64,000 nucleotides of DNA from Aeromonas salmonicida subsp. salmonicida (lineage in GTDB: Bacteria; Pseudomonadota; Gammaproteobacteria; Enterobacterales; Aeromonadaceae): positions 1 through 64,000 of the forward strand of contig NZ_LSGW01000110.1 of the NCBI RefSeq assembly GCF_001643305.1, written 5' to 3'. Each line of letters opens with the position of its first letter. Within the stretch, counting starts at the first letter, position 1. Positions 49,447 to 59,789 of this stretch are shown one piece after another. Below the pieces are notes generated by a model, which ran no database searches, was not told the origin of the DNA, and worked only from the letters and a program-made list of their open reading frames with translations. The translations under genes and the position numbers were made by a program.

Positions 49447-51344
49447 TTACAGGCGGAAGTTGCCGACCAGCTTGTCCAGCTCGCCTGAGAGTTGTTGCAG
49501 GCTGCGGCTCGACTCGGTCAGTTGGTGGGCTATGTCGGCCGTCTCCATGGTGAGCTGGTTGATGTCTTCCACGTTGCGATTGATCTCGCCCACCACGCTG
49601 GATTGCTCCTCGGTAGCGGTGGCGACCTGGATGTTCATGTCACTGATCTGGGTGATGTGGGCCGTGATATGGCCAAGGGCGGCATTGGCTTCGTCAGCCT
49701 GGGCCACCACTTCCAGACTCTGGTTGCGACCCTGGGCCATGGCACTGACCGCGCGGGCGCTTTGCTCCTGCAGCCGGTTGATCATGCCCTGGATCTCGGC
49801 GGTGGAGGCGGCGGAGCGGCTCGCCAGATTGCGTACCTCGTCGGCTACCACGGCAAAGCCCCGGCCCTGTTCACCGGCCCGTGCCGCCTCGATGGCGGCG
49901 TTCAGTGCCAGCAGATTGGTCTGCTCCGAGATGCTGCGGATGGTGTCGAGTATGCTGCCGATGGAGTCGGTCTGGTTGGCCAGGGATTCAATAACACCGG
50001 CGACCTGCTCAATTTCGCTGGAGAGACCGACGATGCCGTGGCGGGCCTGGGCGACGACGACAGCACCCGCATCCGCCTGCTCGTTGGCCTGTCTGGCGAC
50101 GTCTGCCGCCAGGGAGGCGTTGCCGGCGTCGCCCCCATCTCGTGAATGGCTGTCGCCACCTGGACGGTACGGTCGCGCTGGGCGGTACAGTTGTGCTGGG
50201 TCAGCTGCGCCTTGCTGGCCACCTCGTTGGCGGTAGCGGCGAGTTGGCGGGAGTTGCTGGCGACCTGCTCGATGGAGCCGTGGATCTTGGCCACGAAGTT
50301 GTTGAAGCCGGTGGCAACCTGGGTCAGCTCATCGTGGCCTTCTACTTTAAGGCGCTGGGTGAGATCGCCATCGCCACTGCCCAGTTCACGGAACAGACGG
50401 GCCAGCTCGTTGAGCGGGCGGCTGACGGAACCGGCCAGCAGCATGCCGAGCAAGCCCATGCCGGCGGCGATGGCCAGGCTCACCAGCACAATGTGCAGTC
50501 GTGCCTTGTCCAGCTCGGCATAGATCTCGGCTTCCGGCACCTGGGCCACCAGATACCAGTCGAGCATGGGGATGTAGCTGGTGGCCAGTATCACGGCCTG
50601 GCCATCGACCTCGGCCTGGGTGGCGGCGAACGCTTGCTTGGTCAGAAGGTTGGCTGTGGTGCCGCTGGCCAGTCGGGTCAGGTTGTCCCGATCGATGCGG
50701 GCGGCATCCGGGTGCAGCTTCACCTTGCCGCTGCCATCTGTCATGAACACGAAGCCGCTGTCACCGATCCGGAAGTTGGCGAGCATGCTGACCATGCTGT
50801 CGAGGGACTTGGCGAGCCCCGCCAGACCGCGGCCGTTGAGCTGCTGGAAGTTGACGAACAGCTTCACCTCGCCATTGGTCTCGCGAAAGATGCTGAGCAT
50901 CAGGTCTTGCGGGCTCTTGGTATAGCCGTAGAACCAGGCGTCCTGCTCAGGGGTCAGGTTGCGCAGGAAGCCATCCTGGTTGTAGTAGGCCGCGCTCTGC
51001 CGATCGGCGAAGGAGGCGGTCACCAAATCATACTGGGCCGTCATGTCCTTGAGCTGATCGATGAGGATGGACTCCTGCTCCTTGGGCATGCCGCGGGCGA
51101 CCCAGTCCAGCACGAAGCGGTCGTTGGCCAGCTGTCTGGCGGCATTGGCGACCGAAGTCAGATCCTTCTCGATCTCCTTGCCGATACGCTGGGTCAGGTT
51201 GGGCAGCTCCTGCTCGAACATGCGGGTTTCGATCAGTTGTTGCGCCGAGCGCTGGCTGAAGTAACCCACCAGCAGGCAGGAGAGCACCACGGCCAGGGTG
51301 ACGGTGGCCAGAATTTTCTGTTTGAGTGTCAGGCGTGCAAGCAT
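49447..51344 (-). pseudogene. Methyl-accepting chemotaxis protein, frameshifted
   Basis: A typical receptor: N-terminal membrane helix (about 8-28), periplasmic dCache-like sensor (about 40-280, with WFYGYTKSPQDLML and GFVFMTDGSGKVKLHP), second helix, HAMP (SRPLNELARLFRELGSGDGDL) and signalling domain. The frame from 51344 breaks just after IHEMGAT (near 50130). The remainder ([16 protein letters not shown] through [20 protein letters not shown] to KLVGNFRL) continues in another frame to 49447. Comparison with the usual HEMGATVNEIAGNA suggests 13 missing bases. The receptor tip is therefore not translated. Confidence 0.82.
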
Positions 51345-51602
51345 GGGAGTGACTCAGAAGTGTGGAGACGGGATTGAGCACATATTAACGGCAGTGTGGT
51401 GATGCCCTTGAGGGGCTAACCGGTTTTATTGATGGATTGCGTTTGCGCTCACAGGGGCGCGCTGGTGCAACTCCGGTTTATCAACAAACAGCGCCGCCAT
51501 CGCGGCCCTATATTGCTGTCGTGGCTGTTGCGGTTAGATTTTCGCACTTTATAGTAAGCGTCACTGCTTACTTGGCTCGCACTGGATTCAATGGAAAATC
51601 AT

Positions 51603-53861
51603 ATGCGCATCTTTCGTCGGGGATGGACCCACCTGTTTCTGATTTTGCTGGCAGGCTTGCCACTCATGGCGGCGGCCCAGTCCGAACGGCCCAGGATTGC
51701 CCTGGTGCTGAGCGGTGGCGGTGCCAAGGGGTCGGCTCATATCGGCATCCTCAAGGTGCTGGAGGAGAAGCGCATTCCGGTGGATATCATAGTGGGTACC
51801 AGCATGGGCTCCTACGTGGCGGGCATGTACGCCATGGGGCTCAGCGCAGAGGAGGTGGAGCGCACCACCCTGGCCATCGACTGGAACAAGGGATATCAGG
51901 ACAAGGTCGGTCGGGACGAGCTATCCCTGCGCAAGAAGCAGCAGAGCGAGAAGTATCAGCTGCGCACCGATATCGGTGTCAACGGTGACGCTGTCCAGTT
52001 TCCGGATGGATTCTTCCAGGGCCAGTCCATGGCCAGCCTGCTGCGCCACGCCACGTCCAACCTGCCGGCCCAGAAGAGCTTCGACGACCTGCCCATCCCC
52101 TATCGCGCCGTGGCAACCGACATGGAGACTGTGACGCCCTTCGTACTGGAGGGGGGCAGCCTTGCCAAGGCGATGCAGGCATCCATGTCCATTCCCGGCG
52201 CCCTCAAGCCAGTGGAGTGGGAGGGACATATCCTGGCCGACGGCGGTACTGTCAACAACATGCCGGTGGACGTGGCCAAGGGGATGGGAGCCGACGTTGT
52301 GATAGCCGTGGATATAGGTGCCAGGTTGCGCACCCGGGAATCCCTCAAGTCCGGCCTCGCCATGATAGATCAGCTCACCACCTACATGACCCAGGTCGGC
52401 ACCGACAAGCAGAGGGCGCTGCTGGGGCCGCAAGATATTCTGCTGACCCCTGAATTTGGCAACATGGGCATCGCCGACTTTTCCCTGATGCCGGAGGGGA
52501 TCAAGCAAGGGGAGGCGGTTGCCAACCGCGCCGCTACCCAGCTCGATGCGCTCTCCCTCTCGCCCAGGGAGTACGCCGTCTATCGCAACCAGAAGCTGAG
52601 CCGCCGTGCCGAGCGCAGCGGTCAGCCCGCCTACTACATCGACAAGGTGGAGATCCTCAACAAGTCACGCCTTTCCGACGAGACGGTGCGCGCCATGTTG
52701 AAGGTGAAACCCGACAAGATACAGACCAACGAAAGCCTGGAGGCGGGCATTCGCCGCCTCTACGCTCTGGAGTCGTTTGACCGCATCACCTATGAGGTGG
52801 AAGAGCGCGACGGAGAGAACGTGCTGGTTGTGGATGCCAGCGAGAAAAACTGGGGGCCGGGCTACCTCAACTTCCAGTTTGGCTTCTCCGACGACTTCGA
52901 GAGCAGCTCCAACTACAACGTCGGCATGTCCTACACACTCACCAACTTGAATGAGTGGGGCGCCGAGTGGCTGACTGAGGCCTCCCTGGGCACCGCCAAG
53001 CACCTCAAGACCGACTTCTATTCGCCGCTGGAGCCTTCCCAGACCTTCTACGGCGAGGCGAGCTTTGCGTATGACAAGACCCTGCGAAGCCTTTTCAACC
53101 CGGATCCGGAAGATCAGTCTTTTAACTATCTCGATACTGAGTACTCCTTCTTCAGTACCGATCTGGCTCTGGGCTGGAATCTGCAGCCCTGGAGTCGCCT
53201 CTCGCTGGGGGTGGACGGCAAGATGGGCAGTATCGATGTCAGGAACTTGAATGGGGTGAATTCGGATGCCATCTCCTGGGGGCCTTATGTCCGTTTCGAG
53301 CACGATACCCTCGACAGCCGCTACTTCCCCTATGAAGGGGTTTTCTGGGACATCAAGGGGGGCTATTCCCATGTCCGGCTGGATTATCACAATGATAATG
53401 AAGAAAACGAGCGAAATGAGGGGGTCAATTATCACCTCTCTATGATCAAGCCCTGGTCCTGGGACAGACACAGCCTGAACCTGATACTGGAAGGGGGTGG
53501 CTCCACCTCCCAGGAAGAGGTGCCACTGTTGGTGCAGGATCTGGGCGGGCTGTTCCGCCTGTCCGGCTTCCAGCACTACCAGCTCAGCGGTCGCTACAGT
53601 CTGTTTGGCGGGCTGCGCTACATCTATCGGGTGGTTGACAACGACTTTGGTGCGCTGCGGGCGCCGCTCTATCTTGGGGGCTCCCTCGAACAAGGAGGGG
53701 TGTGGGACAAGGGGGAAGACATCAGTATAGAGAGTTCCTTCACCGGAGGATCCGTCTACGTGGGGATAGAGAGCTTCCTCGGCCCCATCTTCCTCGGTTA
53801 TGGCATAGCGGAGGGGGGCAACAACATGTTCTATCTGCAATTGGGCACCACATTCGAATAA
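51603..53861 (+). CDS. Patatin-like phospholipase with POTRA and outer-membrane barrel (PlpD-like)
   Basis: A 752-residue protein with a signal peptide (about 1-25), a patatin domain (about 30-300), a single POTRA-like domain (about 345-415) and a C-terminal 16-strand-type barrel of the BamA/surface-antigen family. The oxyanion loop is SGGGAKG, the nucleophile Ser lies in GTSMG (near 66), and the catalytic Asp in ADGG (near 213). This is the type Vd layout of Pseudomonas PlpD, an A1-type lipase secreted or displayed on the surface. An ATG at 51591 is also in frame; GGAA precedes 51603. Confidence 0.88.
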   Translation: MRIFRRGWTHLFLILLAGLPLMAAAQSERPRIALVLSGGGAKGSAHIGILKVLEEKRIPVDIIVGTSMGSYVAGMYAMGLSAEEVERTTLAIDWNKGYQDKVGRDELSLRKKQQSEKYQLRTDIGVNGDAVQFPDGFFQGQSMASLLRHATSNLPAQKSFDDLPIPYRAVATDMETVTPFVLEGGSLAKAMQASMSIPGALKPVEWEGHILADGGTVNNMPVDVAKGMGADVVIAVDIGARLRTRESLKSGLAMIDQLTTYMTQVGTDKQRALLGPQDILLTPEFGNMGIADFSLMPEGIKQGEAVANRAATQLDALSLSPREYAVYRNQKLSRRAERSGQPAYYIDKVEILNKSRLSDETVRAMLKVKPDKIQTNESLEAGIRRLYALESFDRITYEVEERDGENVLVVDASEKNWGPGYLNFQFGFSDDFESSSNYNVGMSYTLTNLNEWGAEWLTEASLGTAKHLKTDFYSPLEPSQTFYGEASFAYDKTLRSLFNPDPEDQSFNYLDTEYSFFSTDLALGWNLQPWSRLSLGVDGKMGSIDVRNLNGVNSDAISWGPYVRFEHDTLDSRYFPYEGVFWDIKGGYSHVRLDYHNDNEENERNEGVNYHLSMIKPWSWDRHSLNLILEGGGSTSQEEVPLLVQDLGGLFRLSGFQHYQLSGRYSLFGGLRYIYRVVDNDFGALRAPLYLGGSLEQGGVWDKGEDISIESSFTGGSVYVGIESFLGPIFLGYGIAEGGNNMFYLQLGTTFE

Positions 53862-54008
53862 CGGCCAAATGATGCCTTTTTGTTAACTTATTTCTTGCCA
53901 GGCTTTTATGTGGCGACAAAATGTGAGCAAGTTTAATTGGTTAGCTTGGATTGTTGAATATCTGTACAGGGTTTGGATTTTAATTACTCGTTAAAACTTA
54001 TATAGTGA

Positions 54009-54029
54009 GGGGCACCCTACGGGTGTCCC
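54009..54029 (+). promoter_or_regulatory. Hairpin in the acnB leader
   Basis: Nine-base arms (54009-54017, 54021-54029) with one G-T pair and a three-base loop, about 60 bases before the acnB GTG and just after a TATAGT that could be the -10. It may protect or regulate the leader mRNA. The 228-base gap before acnB otherwise holds AT-rich promoter-like sequence and no gene. Confidence 0.35.
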
Positions 54030-54089
54030 GCAAGGACGATCGCCGCGAGCCTGGGCGAACCCCAAAAAAAGACCAAAGAGGAATTAGTC

Positions 54090-56687
54090 GTGCTTGAAAC
54101 ATACCGTAAACACGTCGCAGAACGTGCCGCCGAGGGCGTGGTTGCCAAACCTCTGGATGCAGAGCAGGTCGCCGCCCTGGTTGAACTGATCAAGAACCCG
54201 CCCGCTGGCGAAGAAGACTTTCTGAAAGAGCTGTTATCCTCCCGAATTCCACCAGGTGTTGATGAAGCGGCTTATGTCAAAGCCGGATTCCTCACCGCCA
54301 TCGCCAAGGGCGAAGCCCACTCTCCCATCCTGACCGCCGCACAAGCCGTTGAGCTGCTGGGCACCATGCAGGGTGGTTACAACATTCAGCCGCTGATCGA
54401 CCTGCTGGACCATGCCACCCTGGCCCCTCTTGCTGCCAAGGGTCTGTCTCACACCCTGTTGATGTTTGACTCCTTCCACGACGTGGAAGAGAAGGCCAAG
54501 GCGGGCAATGCTCACGCCAAGCAGGTGATGCAATCCTGGGCCGATGCCGAGTGGTTCCTCTCTCGTCCCGAGCTGGCCGAGAAGATCACTGTGACCGTGT
54601 TCAAGGTGACCGGTGAAACCAACACCGATGACTTGTCCCCTGCGCCGGACGCCTGGTCCCGTCCCGATATTCCGCTCCATGCCCTGGCCATGCTGAAAAA
54701 TGCCCGCCCCGGCATCACTCCGGACAATGACGGCACCGTCGGCCCCATCAAGACCATAGATGCCCTGAAAGAGAAGGGTTTCCCGCTGGCGTATGTTGGC
54801 GACGTGGTCGGTACCGGCTCTTCCCGTAAATCTGCCACCAACTCTGTGCTCTGGTTCATGGGTGACGACATTCCGTTCGTGCCGAACAAGCGCGCCGGCG
54901 GTGTCTGCCTCGGCGGCAAGATTGCACCCATCTTCTTCAACACCATGGAAGATGCGGGCGCCCTGCCCATCGAAGTGGATGTCTCCAAGCTGGAGATGGG
55001 CGATGTCATCGACATCTACCCCTTTGGCGGCAAGATCTGCAAGCACGGCACCGATCAGGTGCTGGCCCAGTTTGAACTGAAAACCGACGTGCTGATCGAC
55101 GAAGTGCGCGCCGGTGGCCGTATTCCGCTGATCATAGGTCGCGGCCTGACCGACAAGGCTCGCGAGGCGCTGGGTCTGCCGTTCTCCACCGTATTCCGTC
55201 GTCCTGTGCCTGTGGCCGATACCGGCAAGGGTTACACCCTGGCCCAGAAAATGGTGGGCAAGGCGTGTGGCGTGCAGGGCATTCGTCCGGGCACCTACTG
55301 CGAGCCCAGAATGACCACGGTCGGCTCCCAGGACACCACGGGCCCCATGACCCGCGATGAGCTTAAGGATCTGGCTTGCCTCGGCTTCTCCGCCGATCTG
55401 ACCATGCAGTCCTTCTGCCACACAGCCGCCTATCCCAAGCCCATCGACGTGCAGACTCACCACACTCTGCCGGACTTCATCATGAATCGCGGTGGTGTGA
55501 GCTTGCGTCCGGGTGATGGCGTCATCCACTCCTGGCTGAACCGCATGTTGCTGCCGGATACCGTAGGTACCGGTGGTGACTCCCACACCCGTTTCCCCAT
55601 CGGCATCTCCTTCCCGGCGGGCTCCGGTCTGGTGGCCTTTGCCGCCGCGACCGGCGTGATGCCGCTGGACATGCCGGAATCCGTGCTGGTGCGCTTCAAG
55701 GGCGAGTTGCAACCGGGCATCACCTTGCGTGACCTGGTTCATGCCATCCCTTATGCCGCCATCCAGAAAGGGCTGCTGACCGTCGAGAAAGCGGGCAAGA
55801 AGAACATCTTCTCCGGCCGTATCCTCGAGATCGAAGGTTTGCCGACCCTGAAGGTGGAGCAGGCGTTCGAGCTGGCTGACGCCAGTGCCGAGCGTTCCGC
55901 GGCCGGTTGCACCATCAAGCTGGATCAGGCGCCGATCACCGAGTACCTCAAGTCCAACATCGTCATGCTGAAATGGATGTTGTCCGAAGGCTACGGCGAC
56001 CCGCGCACCATCACCCGCCGTATCCGGGGGATGGAGGAGTGGCTGGCCAAGCCTGTCCTGCTGGAAGCGGACAAGGATGCCGAGTATGCCGAAATCATCG
56101 AGATCGATCTGGCCACCATCAAGGAGCCCATCCTGTGTGCGCCGAACGATCCGGACGATGCCCGTTTGCTGAGCGACGTGGCTGGCAGCAAGATCGACGA
56201 AGTCTTCATCGGTTCCTGCATGACCAACATCGGCCACTTCCGTGCCGCCGGTAAATTGCTCGAGAAGTATCAGGGCGAACTGCCGACCCGCATGTGGATT
56301 GCACCGCCCACCAAGATGGACAAGGATCAGCTGACCGAAGAGGGCTACTACGGCATTTTCGGTCGCGTCGGTGCTCGCATCGAGATCCCGGGTTGTTCCC
56401 TGTGCATGGGCAACCAGGCGCGCGTGGCGGAAGGGGCTTCTGTGGTCTCTACCTCCACCCGCAACTTCCCGAACCGTCTGGGCAAGGGTGCCAACGTCTA
56501 CCTGGCCTCTGCCGAGCTGGCTGCCGTTGCCGCCATCCTTGGCAAGATCCCGACCGTTGCCGAGTATCTGCAGTACGCCAAGACCCTGGATGCCACTGCG
56601 GCCGATACCTATCGCTACCTCAACTTCAACGAGATCGCCTCCTACACCAAGAAGGCCGATGCGGTGATCCTGCAACAAGCGGTATAA
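54090..56687 (+). CDS. acnB: Aconitate hydratase B (and 2-methylisocitrate dehydratase) AcnB
   Basis: An 865-residue iron-sulfur enzyme of the TCA cycle converting citrate to isocitrate. The N-terminal HEAT-like domain, swivelling domain ([16 protein letters not shown]) and the cluster ligands ([12 protein letters not shown] and [12 protein letters not shown]) are present. The start is GTG at 54090 ([16 protein letters not shown] matches the family), preceded by AGAGGA. AcnB also acts as an iron-responsive mRNA-binding protein in Escherichia coli. Confidence 0.98.
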   Translation: MLETYRKHVAERAAEGVVAKPLDAEQVAALVELIKNPPAGEEDFLKELLSSRIPPGVDEAAYVKAGFLTAIAKGEAHSPILTAAQAVELLGTMQGGYNIQPLIDLLDHATLAPLAAKGLSHTLLMFDSFHDVEEKAKAGNAHAKQVMQSWADAEWFLSRPELAEKITVTVFKVTGETNTDDLSPAPDAWSRPDIPLHALAMLKNARPGITPDNDGTVGPIKTIDALKEKGFPLAYVGDVVGTGSSRKSATNSVLWFMGDDIPFVPNKRAGGVCLGGKIAPIFFNTMEDAGALPIEVDVSKLEMGDVIDIYPFGGKICKHGTDQVLAQFELKTDVLIDEVRAGGRIPLIIGRGLTDKAREALGLPFSTVFRRPVPVADTGKGYTLAQKMVGKACGVQGIRPGTYCEPRMTTVGSQDTTGPMTRDELKDLACLGFSADLTMQSFCHTAAYPKPIDVQTHHTLPDFIMNRGGVSLRPGDGVIHSWLNRMLLPDTVGTGGDSHTRFPIGISFPAGSGLVAFAAATGVMPLDMPESVLVRFKGELQPGITLRDLVHAIPYAAIQKGLLTVEKAGKKNIFSGRILEIEGLPTLKVEQAFELADASAERSAAGCTIKLDQAPITEYLKSNIVMLKWMLSEGYGDPRTITRRIRGMEEWLAKPVLLEADKDAEYAEIIEIDLATIKEPILCAPNDPDDARLLSDVAGSKIDEVFIGSCMTNIGHFRAAGKLLEKYQGELPTRMWIAPPTKMDKDQLTEEGYYGIFGRVGARIEIPGCSLCMGNQARVAEGASVVSTSTRNFPNRLGKGANVYLASAELAAVAAILGKIPTVAEYLQYAKTLDATAADTYRYLNFNEIASYTKKADAVILQQAV

Positions 56688-56716
56688 GATTCCGGCATTC
56701 GCCGTCATCTGATGCA

Positions 56717-56748
56717 AAAGAGCCCCGGCAGTGTCGGGGCTCTTTTTA
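56717..56748 (+). terminator. Terminator after acnB
   Basis: Eleven-base arms AAAAGAGCCCC and GGGGCTCTTTT (56717-56727, 56737-56747) with a nine-base loop, 30 bases past the stop. Confidence 0.85.
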
Positions 56749-57019
56749 TTGGGTAACAGGGCTGCATACGATGCATACAGACACAAATATTTATTCAGGA
56801 TAAGTGGTTCGGATGGCAAGCTGAGGTAAGCTGCATCCCTCCTTTTGTCCTGCATTGCCAGAGAGCAGAGAGGGAGATCCCCGCGGCAGTCACTGCGGGA
56901 AAACAGGGGGAAAGCCCGGTCAGCGCAAACTGGTGGGGCTTGTCGTCATAACCACATTGCCGTTTGCCTGATGCTCACCTGATCCGGGCTGGCGGGCCGT
57001 TTCTTTGGATGAATCGGTT
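56749..57019 (+). other. Intergenic region before the EAL gene
   Basis: About 270 bases with no reading frame I can support. A small perfect hairpin GCAGTcACTGC occurs near 56885-56895. No recognisable riboswitch or small RNA was seen. It presumably carries the promoter of the EAL gene. Confidence 0.4.
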
Positions 57020-58609
57020 ATGCATTTTTTTTATATCGATCTCTCCCGCCGCTGGCTTCGGCTCTGCTGCGCCCTCATGGTGTTCATCCTGCCGCTGCTG
57101 GTGGGAGGATGGGCAACGCACAAAAGCTATATGGAGGAGCTGGAGTCCGGTTCCGCGGCCGCCGCCCACAAGGCGATGACGCTCATGGAAAACATGCTTG
57201 ATCACGCCGAGCGAGCCAATCGTCAGGTGCTGCCGCTGGTGGGTGCGCCTTGTGACGAGATCAATTTCCAGCTGCGTGAGCAGGTCGCACTGGTGCCTTT
57301 TGTTCGCTCGGTCAACCTGGTCAAGGAGGGGATGCTGTACTGCACCTCCCTGTTTGGCTCTGTGCGTGAGGTCGATGATGCCAGCCCCTATATAGCGCGC
57401 AAGTTGCTGCTGATGCGTGGCAATCAGGTGCGGGCCAATCATCCCTTGCTGATAGTGCGCAGTGAGCAGGGAAGAAATGCAGCCTTGAGCGCTATCGATG
57501 GGGAATACCTGAGCGTCATGCTGACCCTGAGCCATCACGCCGGCAATCTCTTTATGCGGGTGGGCAGCACCTGGTTTGATGAAGCAGGCCACTATCTGGA
57601 CAAGGCCCCCGACCTGCATGCTCTGGCCAGAACCGAGCTGACTTCACCACATTACCCCTTCTCCATTCATGCCGGTTACGTGACCCTGGCTTACTGGCAT
57701 TCGCTGTGGGATCACAAATCTCTGATCCTCTCTCTGCTGTGCGGTCTCTCGTTAGCCTTTGCACTGCTGGTATGGTGGCTGCTGGGCCGCCCGGGTTCCC
57801 CGGTCGGCGAGTTGCGCAGAGCGCTGCGGGCCAAGGAGTTTGAACCCTATCTGCAACCTCTGGTTACCACGAGTGACACCAGGTTGATGGGGGTGGAAGT
57901 GCTGATGCGCTGGCAGCATCCCAATTCAGGTCTTATCCGTCCCGACCTCTTTATTCCCCAGGCGGAGGAGTCCGGGCTGATAGTGCCCATGACGACCCTG
58001 ATCATGAAGAAGGTGGCCCAGGTGTTGAGCCGGGAGCAGGCACGCCTGCCCGATGGCTTTCACATCAGTTTCAATATCAGCGCGGCCCACTGTCGCGACC
58101 TGGCTTTGCTGCAGGAGTGTCGCACTTTTCTGGCGCAGTTTGCCCCCGGCAAGATAGTGCTGGTGCTGGTGCTGGAGCTGACCGAACGTGAGCTGCTGGT
58201 AGTGGATCCGAATACCCTCTCCCTGTTCCGGCAACTGGATCAGATGGGGGTCAAGCTGGCCATCGATGACTTCGGAACGGGTCACTCCAGCCTCTTCTAT
58301 CTACAGCAGTTCCACGTGGATTATCTGAAGATTGACCAATCCTTTATCGGGCGTATCGGTACAGAATCACTCTCCGAGCACATAGTGGCGAATGTCATCG
58401 ACCTGGGCGCCAGACTGGGCTTGTTACTGATAGCGGAAGGGGTCGAGAGCGAATTGCAGGCCGCCTATCTGAGAGCCAAGGGAGTCGACTACATGCAAGG
58501 CTACCTGTTTGGTCGCCCCATGCCGCTCCAGCACTTCTGTGACGATTTGCCACAGGGAGATGCCTTGGCCGGCAGCTTGCCCGAGCTGGCGGATCCTCAT
58601 CTGGGCTGA
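57020..58609 (+). CDS. CSS-motif EAL-domain cyclic-di-GMP phosphodiesterase
   Basis: A 529-residue membrane protein: helix 1 (about 15-35), a periplasmic CSS-type redox sensor domain (about 36-235; its two cysteines appear in GAPCDEINF and MLYCTSLFG), helix 2 (about 238-258), then a cytoplasmic EAL domain (about 270-510). The EAL motif reads EVLMRW, with NIS, DDFGTGHSSL, KIDQSFI and AEGVE, so the metal-binding acids look intact and hydrolysis of cyclic-di-GMP is likely. In related proteins DsbA-type oxidation of the cysteines controls activity. An in-frame TTG lies at 57005. Confidence 0.9.
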   Translation: MHFFYIDLSRRWLRLCCALMVFILPLLVGGWATHKSYMEELESGSAAAAHKAMTLMENMLDHAERANRQVLPLVGAPCDEINFQLREQVALVPFVRSVNLVKEGMLYCTSLFGSVREVDDASPYIARKLLLMRGNQVRANHPLLIVRSEQGRNAALSAIDGEYLSVMLTLSHHAGNLFMRVGSTWFDEAGHYLDKAPDLHALARTELTSPHYPFSIHAGYVTLAYWHSLWDHKSLILSLLCGLSLAFALLVWWLLGRPGSPVGELRRALRAKEFEPYLQPLVTTSDTRLMGVEVLMRWQHPNSGLIRPDLFIPQAEESGLIVPMTTLIMKKVAQVLSREQARLPDGFHISFNISAAHCRDLALLQECRTFLAQFAPGKIVLVLVLELTERELLVVDPNTLSLFRQLDQMGVKLAIDDFGTGHSSLFYLQQFHVDYLKIDQSFIGRIGTESLSEHIVANVIDLGARLGLLLIAEGVESELQAAYLRAKGVDYMQGYLFGRPMPLQHFCDDLPQGDALAGSLPELADPHLG

Positions 58610-58762
58610 GCGGCTCATGCGGTTGTAATCCCTATTCTTTAGAACAACAGAGTATCGGATTCATGTTGCCCAAGCAGGGAATGGGCGCTTTGAGTGACGA
58701 TACCAGAAGGGCGGAACAGGTTTTTTCCCCACGAGCAGACTCGCGCAGCGGTATTGCTCAAA

Positions 58763-58793
58763 AAAGACCCTCCTTTGAATCAAAGGGGGGTCT
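58763..58793 (-). terminator. Terminator after the SDR gene
   Basis: Arms AGACCCTCCTTTG and CAAAGGGGGGTCT (one wobble) with an AAT loop; on the minus strand it ends in GGTCTTTTTTG, about 70 bases past the SDR stop. It might also stop reading from the EAL gene. The rest of the 58610-58863 gap shows no gene. Confidence 0.65.
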
Positions 58794-58863
58794 TTGGCTC
58801 AGCAATCGGCTCCCGGACCAGTGCAGAGACTACTTATGGCTATTGGGAGGCTGATCCACGTGG

Positions 58864-59613
58864 TCAGGCGGAGAAACCACCGTCTATGGTCAGGCTGGCG
58901 CCGGTTATGTATCCCGCTTCGGGCCCTGCCAGATAGGCAACGAAGCTGGCGATCTCCTCATCCTTGCCGTAACGGGCCAGCGCCATCATCCCCTTGAGCT
59001 GCGCCGCCGATTCCCCGTCAGCCGGGTTCATGTCGGTATCGACCGGGCCTGGCTGCACGTTGTTCACCGTGATGCCCTTCGGGCCCAAATCCCGTGCCAT
59101 GCCTTTGGTCAAGCCGACCAGGGCCGATTTGCTCATGGCGTAGACGGAACCCCCCACCATGGGGATGCGGTCTGCGTTGGTGCTGCCGATGTTGATGATG
59201 CGCCCCCCCTTGCCCATGTGGTGCGCCGCCTCCTGGCAGGCCACGAACACGCTGCGGATGTTGACGGCCAGGGTGCGATCGAGATCGTCCAGGGTCAGCT
59301 CTTCAATATCGCCCCATACCAGCACCCCGGCGTTGTTGACCAGGATGTCCAGTCGACCAAAGGTAGTGACGGTTTGGCGGATGGCGTGCTGTACGGCGAT
59401 GGCATCTGCACTGTCGGCACGGATGGCCAGCGCCTTGCCACCTGCAGCCGTGATGGTCGCGACAATCTCTTCTGCCTTGCTGGCCGAGGAGACATAAGTG
59501 AAGGCAACGGCGGCACCATCGCGGGCGAGGCGTTTTACAATAGCGGCACCAATGCCGCGTGAACCACCTTGTACGAAGGCAACTTGTCCACTGAGGGATT
59601 TAACGGTCAACAT
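58864..59613 (-). CDS. Short-chain dehydrogenase/reductase (FabG-like)
   Basis: A 249-residue classical SDR oxidoreductase. The NAD(P) loop is QGGSRGIGAAIV (about 15-26), followed by NNAG (near 93), the catalytic Ser (NIGST), and YAMSK (Tyr-x-x-x-Lys near 158). Gly-Gly-Ser with Arg suggests NADPH preference. The substrate is not determined. It is divergent from the LysR gene at 59790, which probably regulates it. Confidence 0.88.
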   Translation of the reverse strand: MLTVKSLSGQVAFVQGGSRGIGAAIVKRLARDGAAVAFTYVSSASKAEEIVATITAAGGKALAIRADSADAIAVQHAIRQTVTTFGRLDILVNNAGVLVWGDIEELTLDDLDRTLAVNIRSVFVACQEAAHHMGKGGRIINIGSTNADRIPMVGGSVYAMSKSALVGLTKGMARDLGPKGITVNNVQPGPVDTDMNPADGESAAQLKGMMALARYGKDEEIASFVAYLAGPEAGYITGASLTIDGGFSA

Positions 59614-59789
59614 CTGGTCTCTCCTGTCTGGTCATGAACTCATGTCTGAGCGAGTTGGGAACTCAAGGGCATCCAATCCATCACCTGCAAGATGCGGCGT
59701 TGAATGAGCCTGTAAACAGTGTGATTGATTCCTTGAAATTGATTAAGTGGCTATTATTCCAATCTCTATTTCCTTCAGGGACTGAATCC

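Noticed and set aside
49492-50145. Plus-strand open frame opposite the second chemoreceptor
   Set aside because: Antisense shadow. The minus-strand reading gives clear chemoreceptor sequence in two frames.
53920-53945. Possible CRP half-site (TGTGA) upstream of acnB
   Set aside because: The second half-site is absent, so the match is not better than chance.
58663-58854. Short plus-strand frame between the EAL and SDR genes
   Set aside because: It runs through the terminator hairpin, has no ribosome site and no recognisable sequence.
58610-58863. Small RNA gene in the EAL-SDR gap
   Set aside because: A terminator hairpin is present but there is no clear promoter placed to make a discrete RNA.
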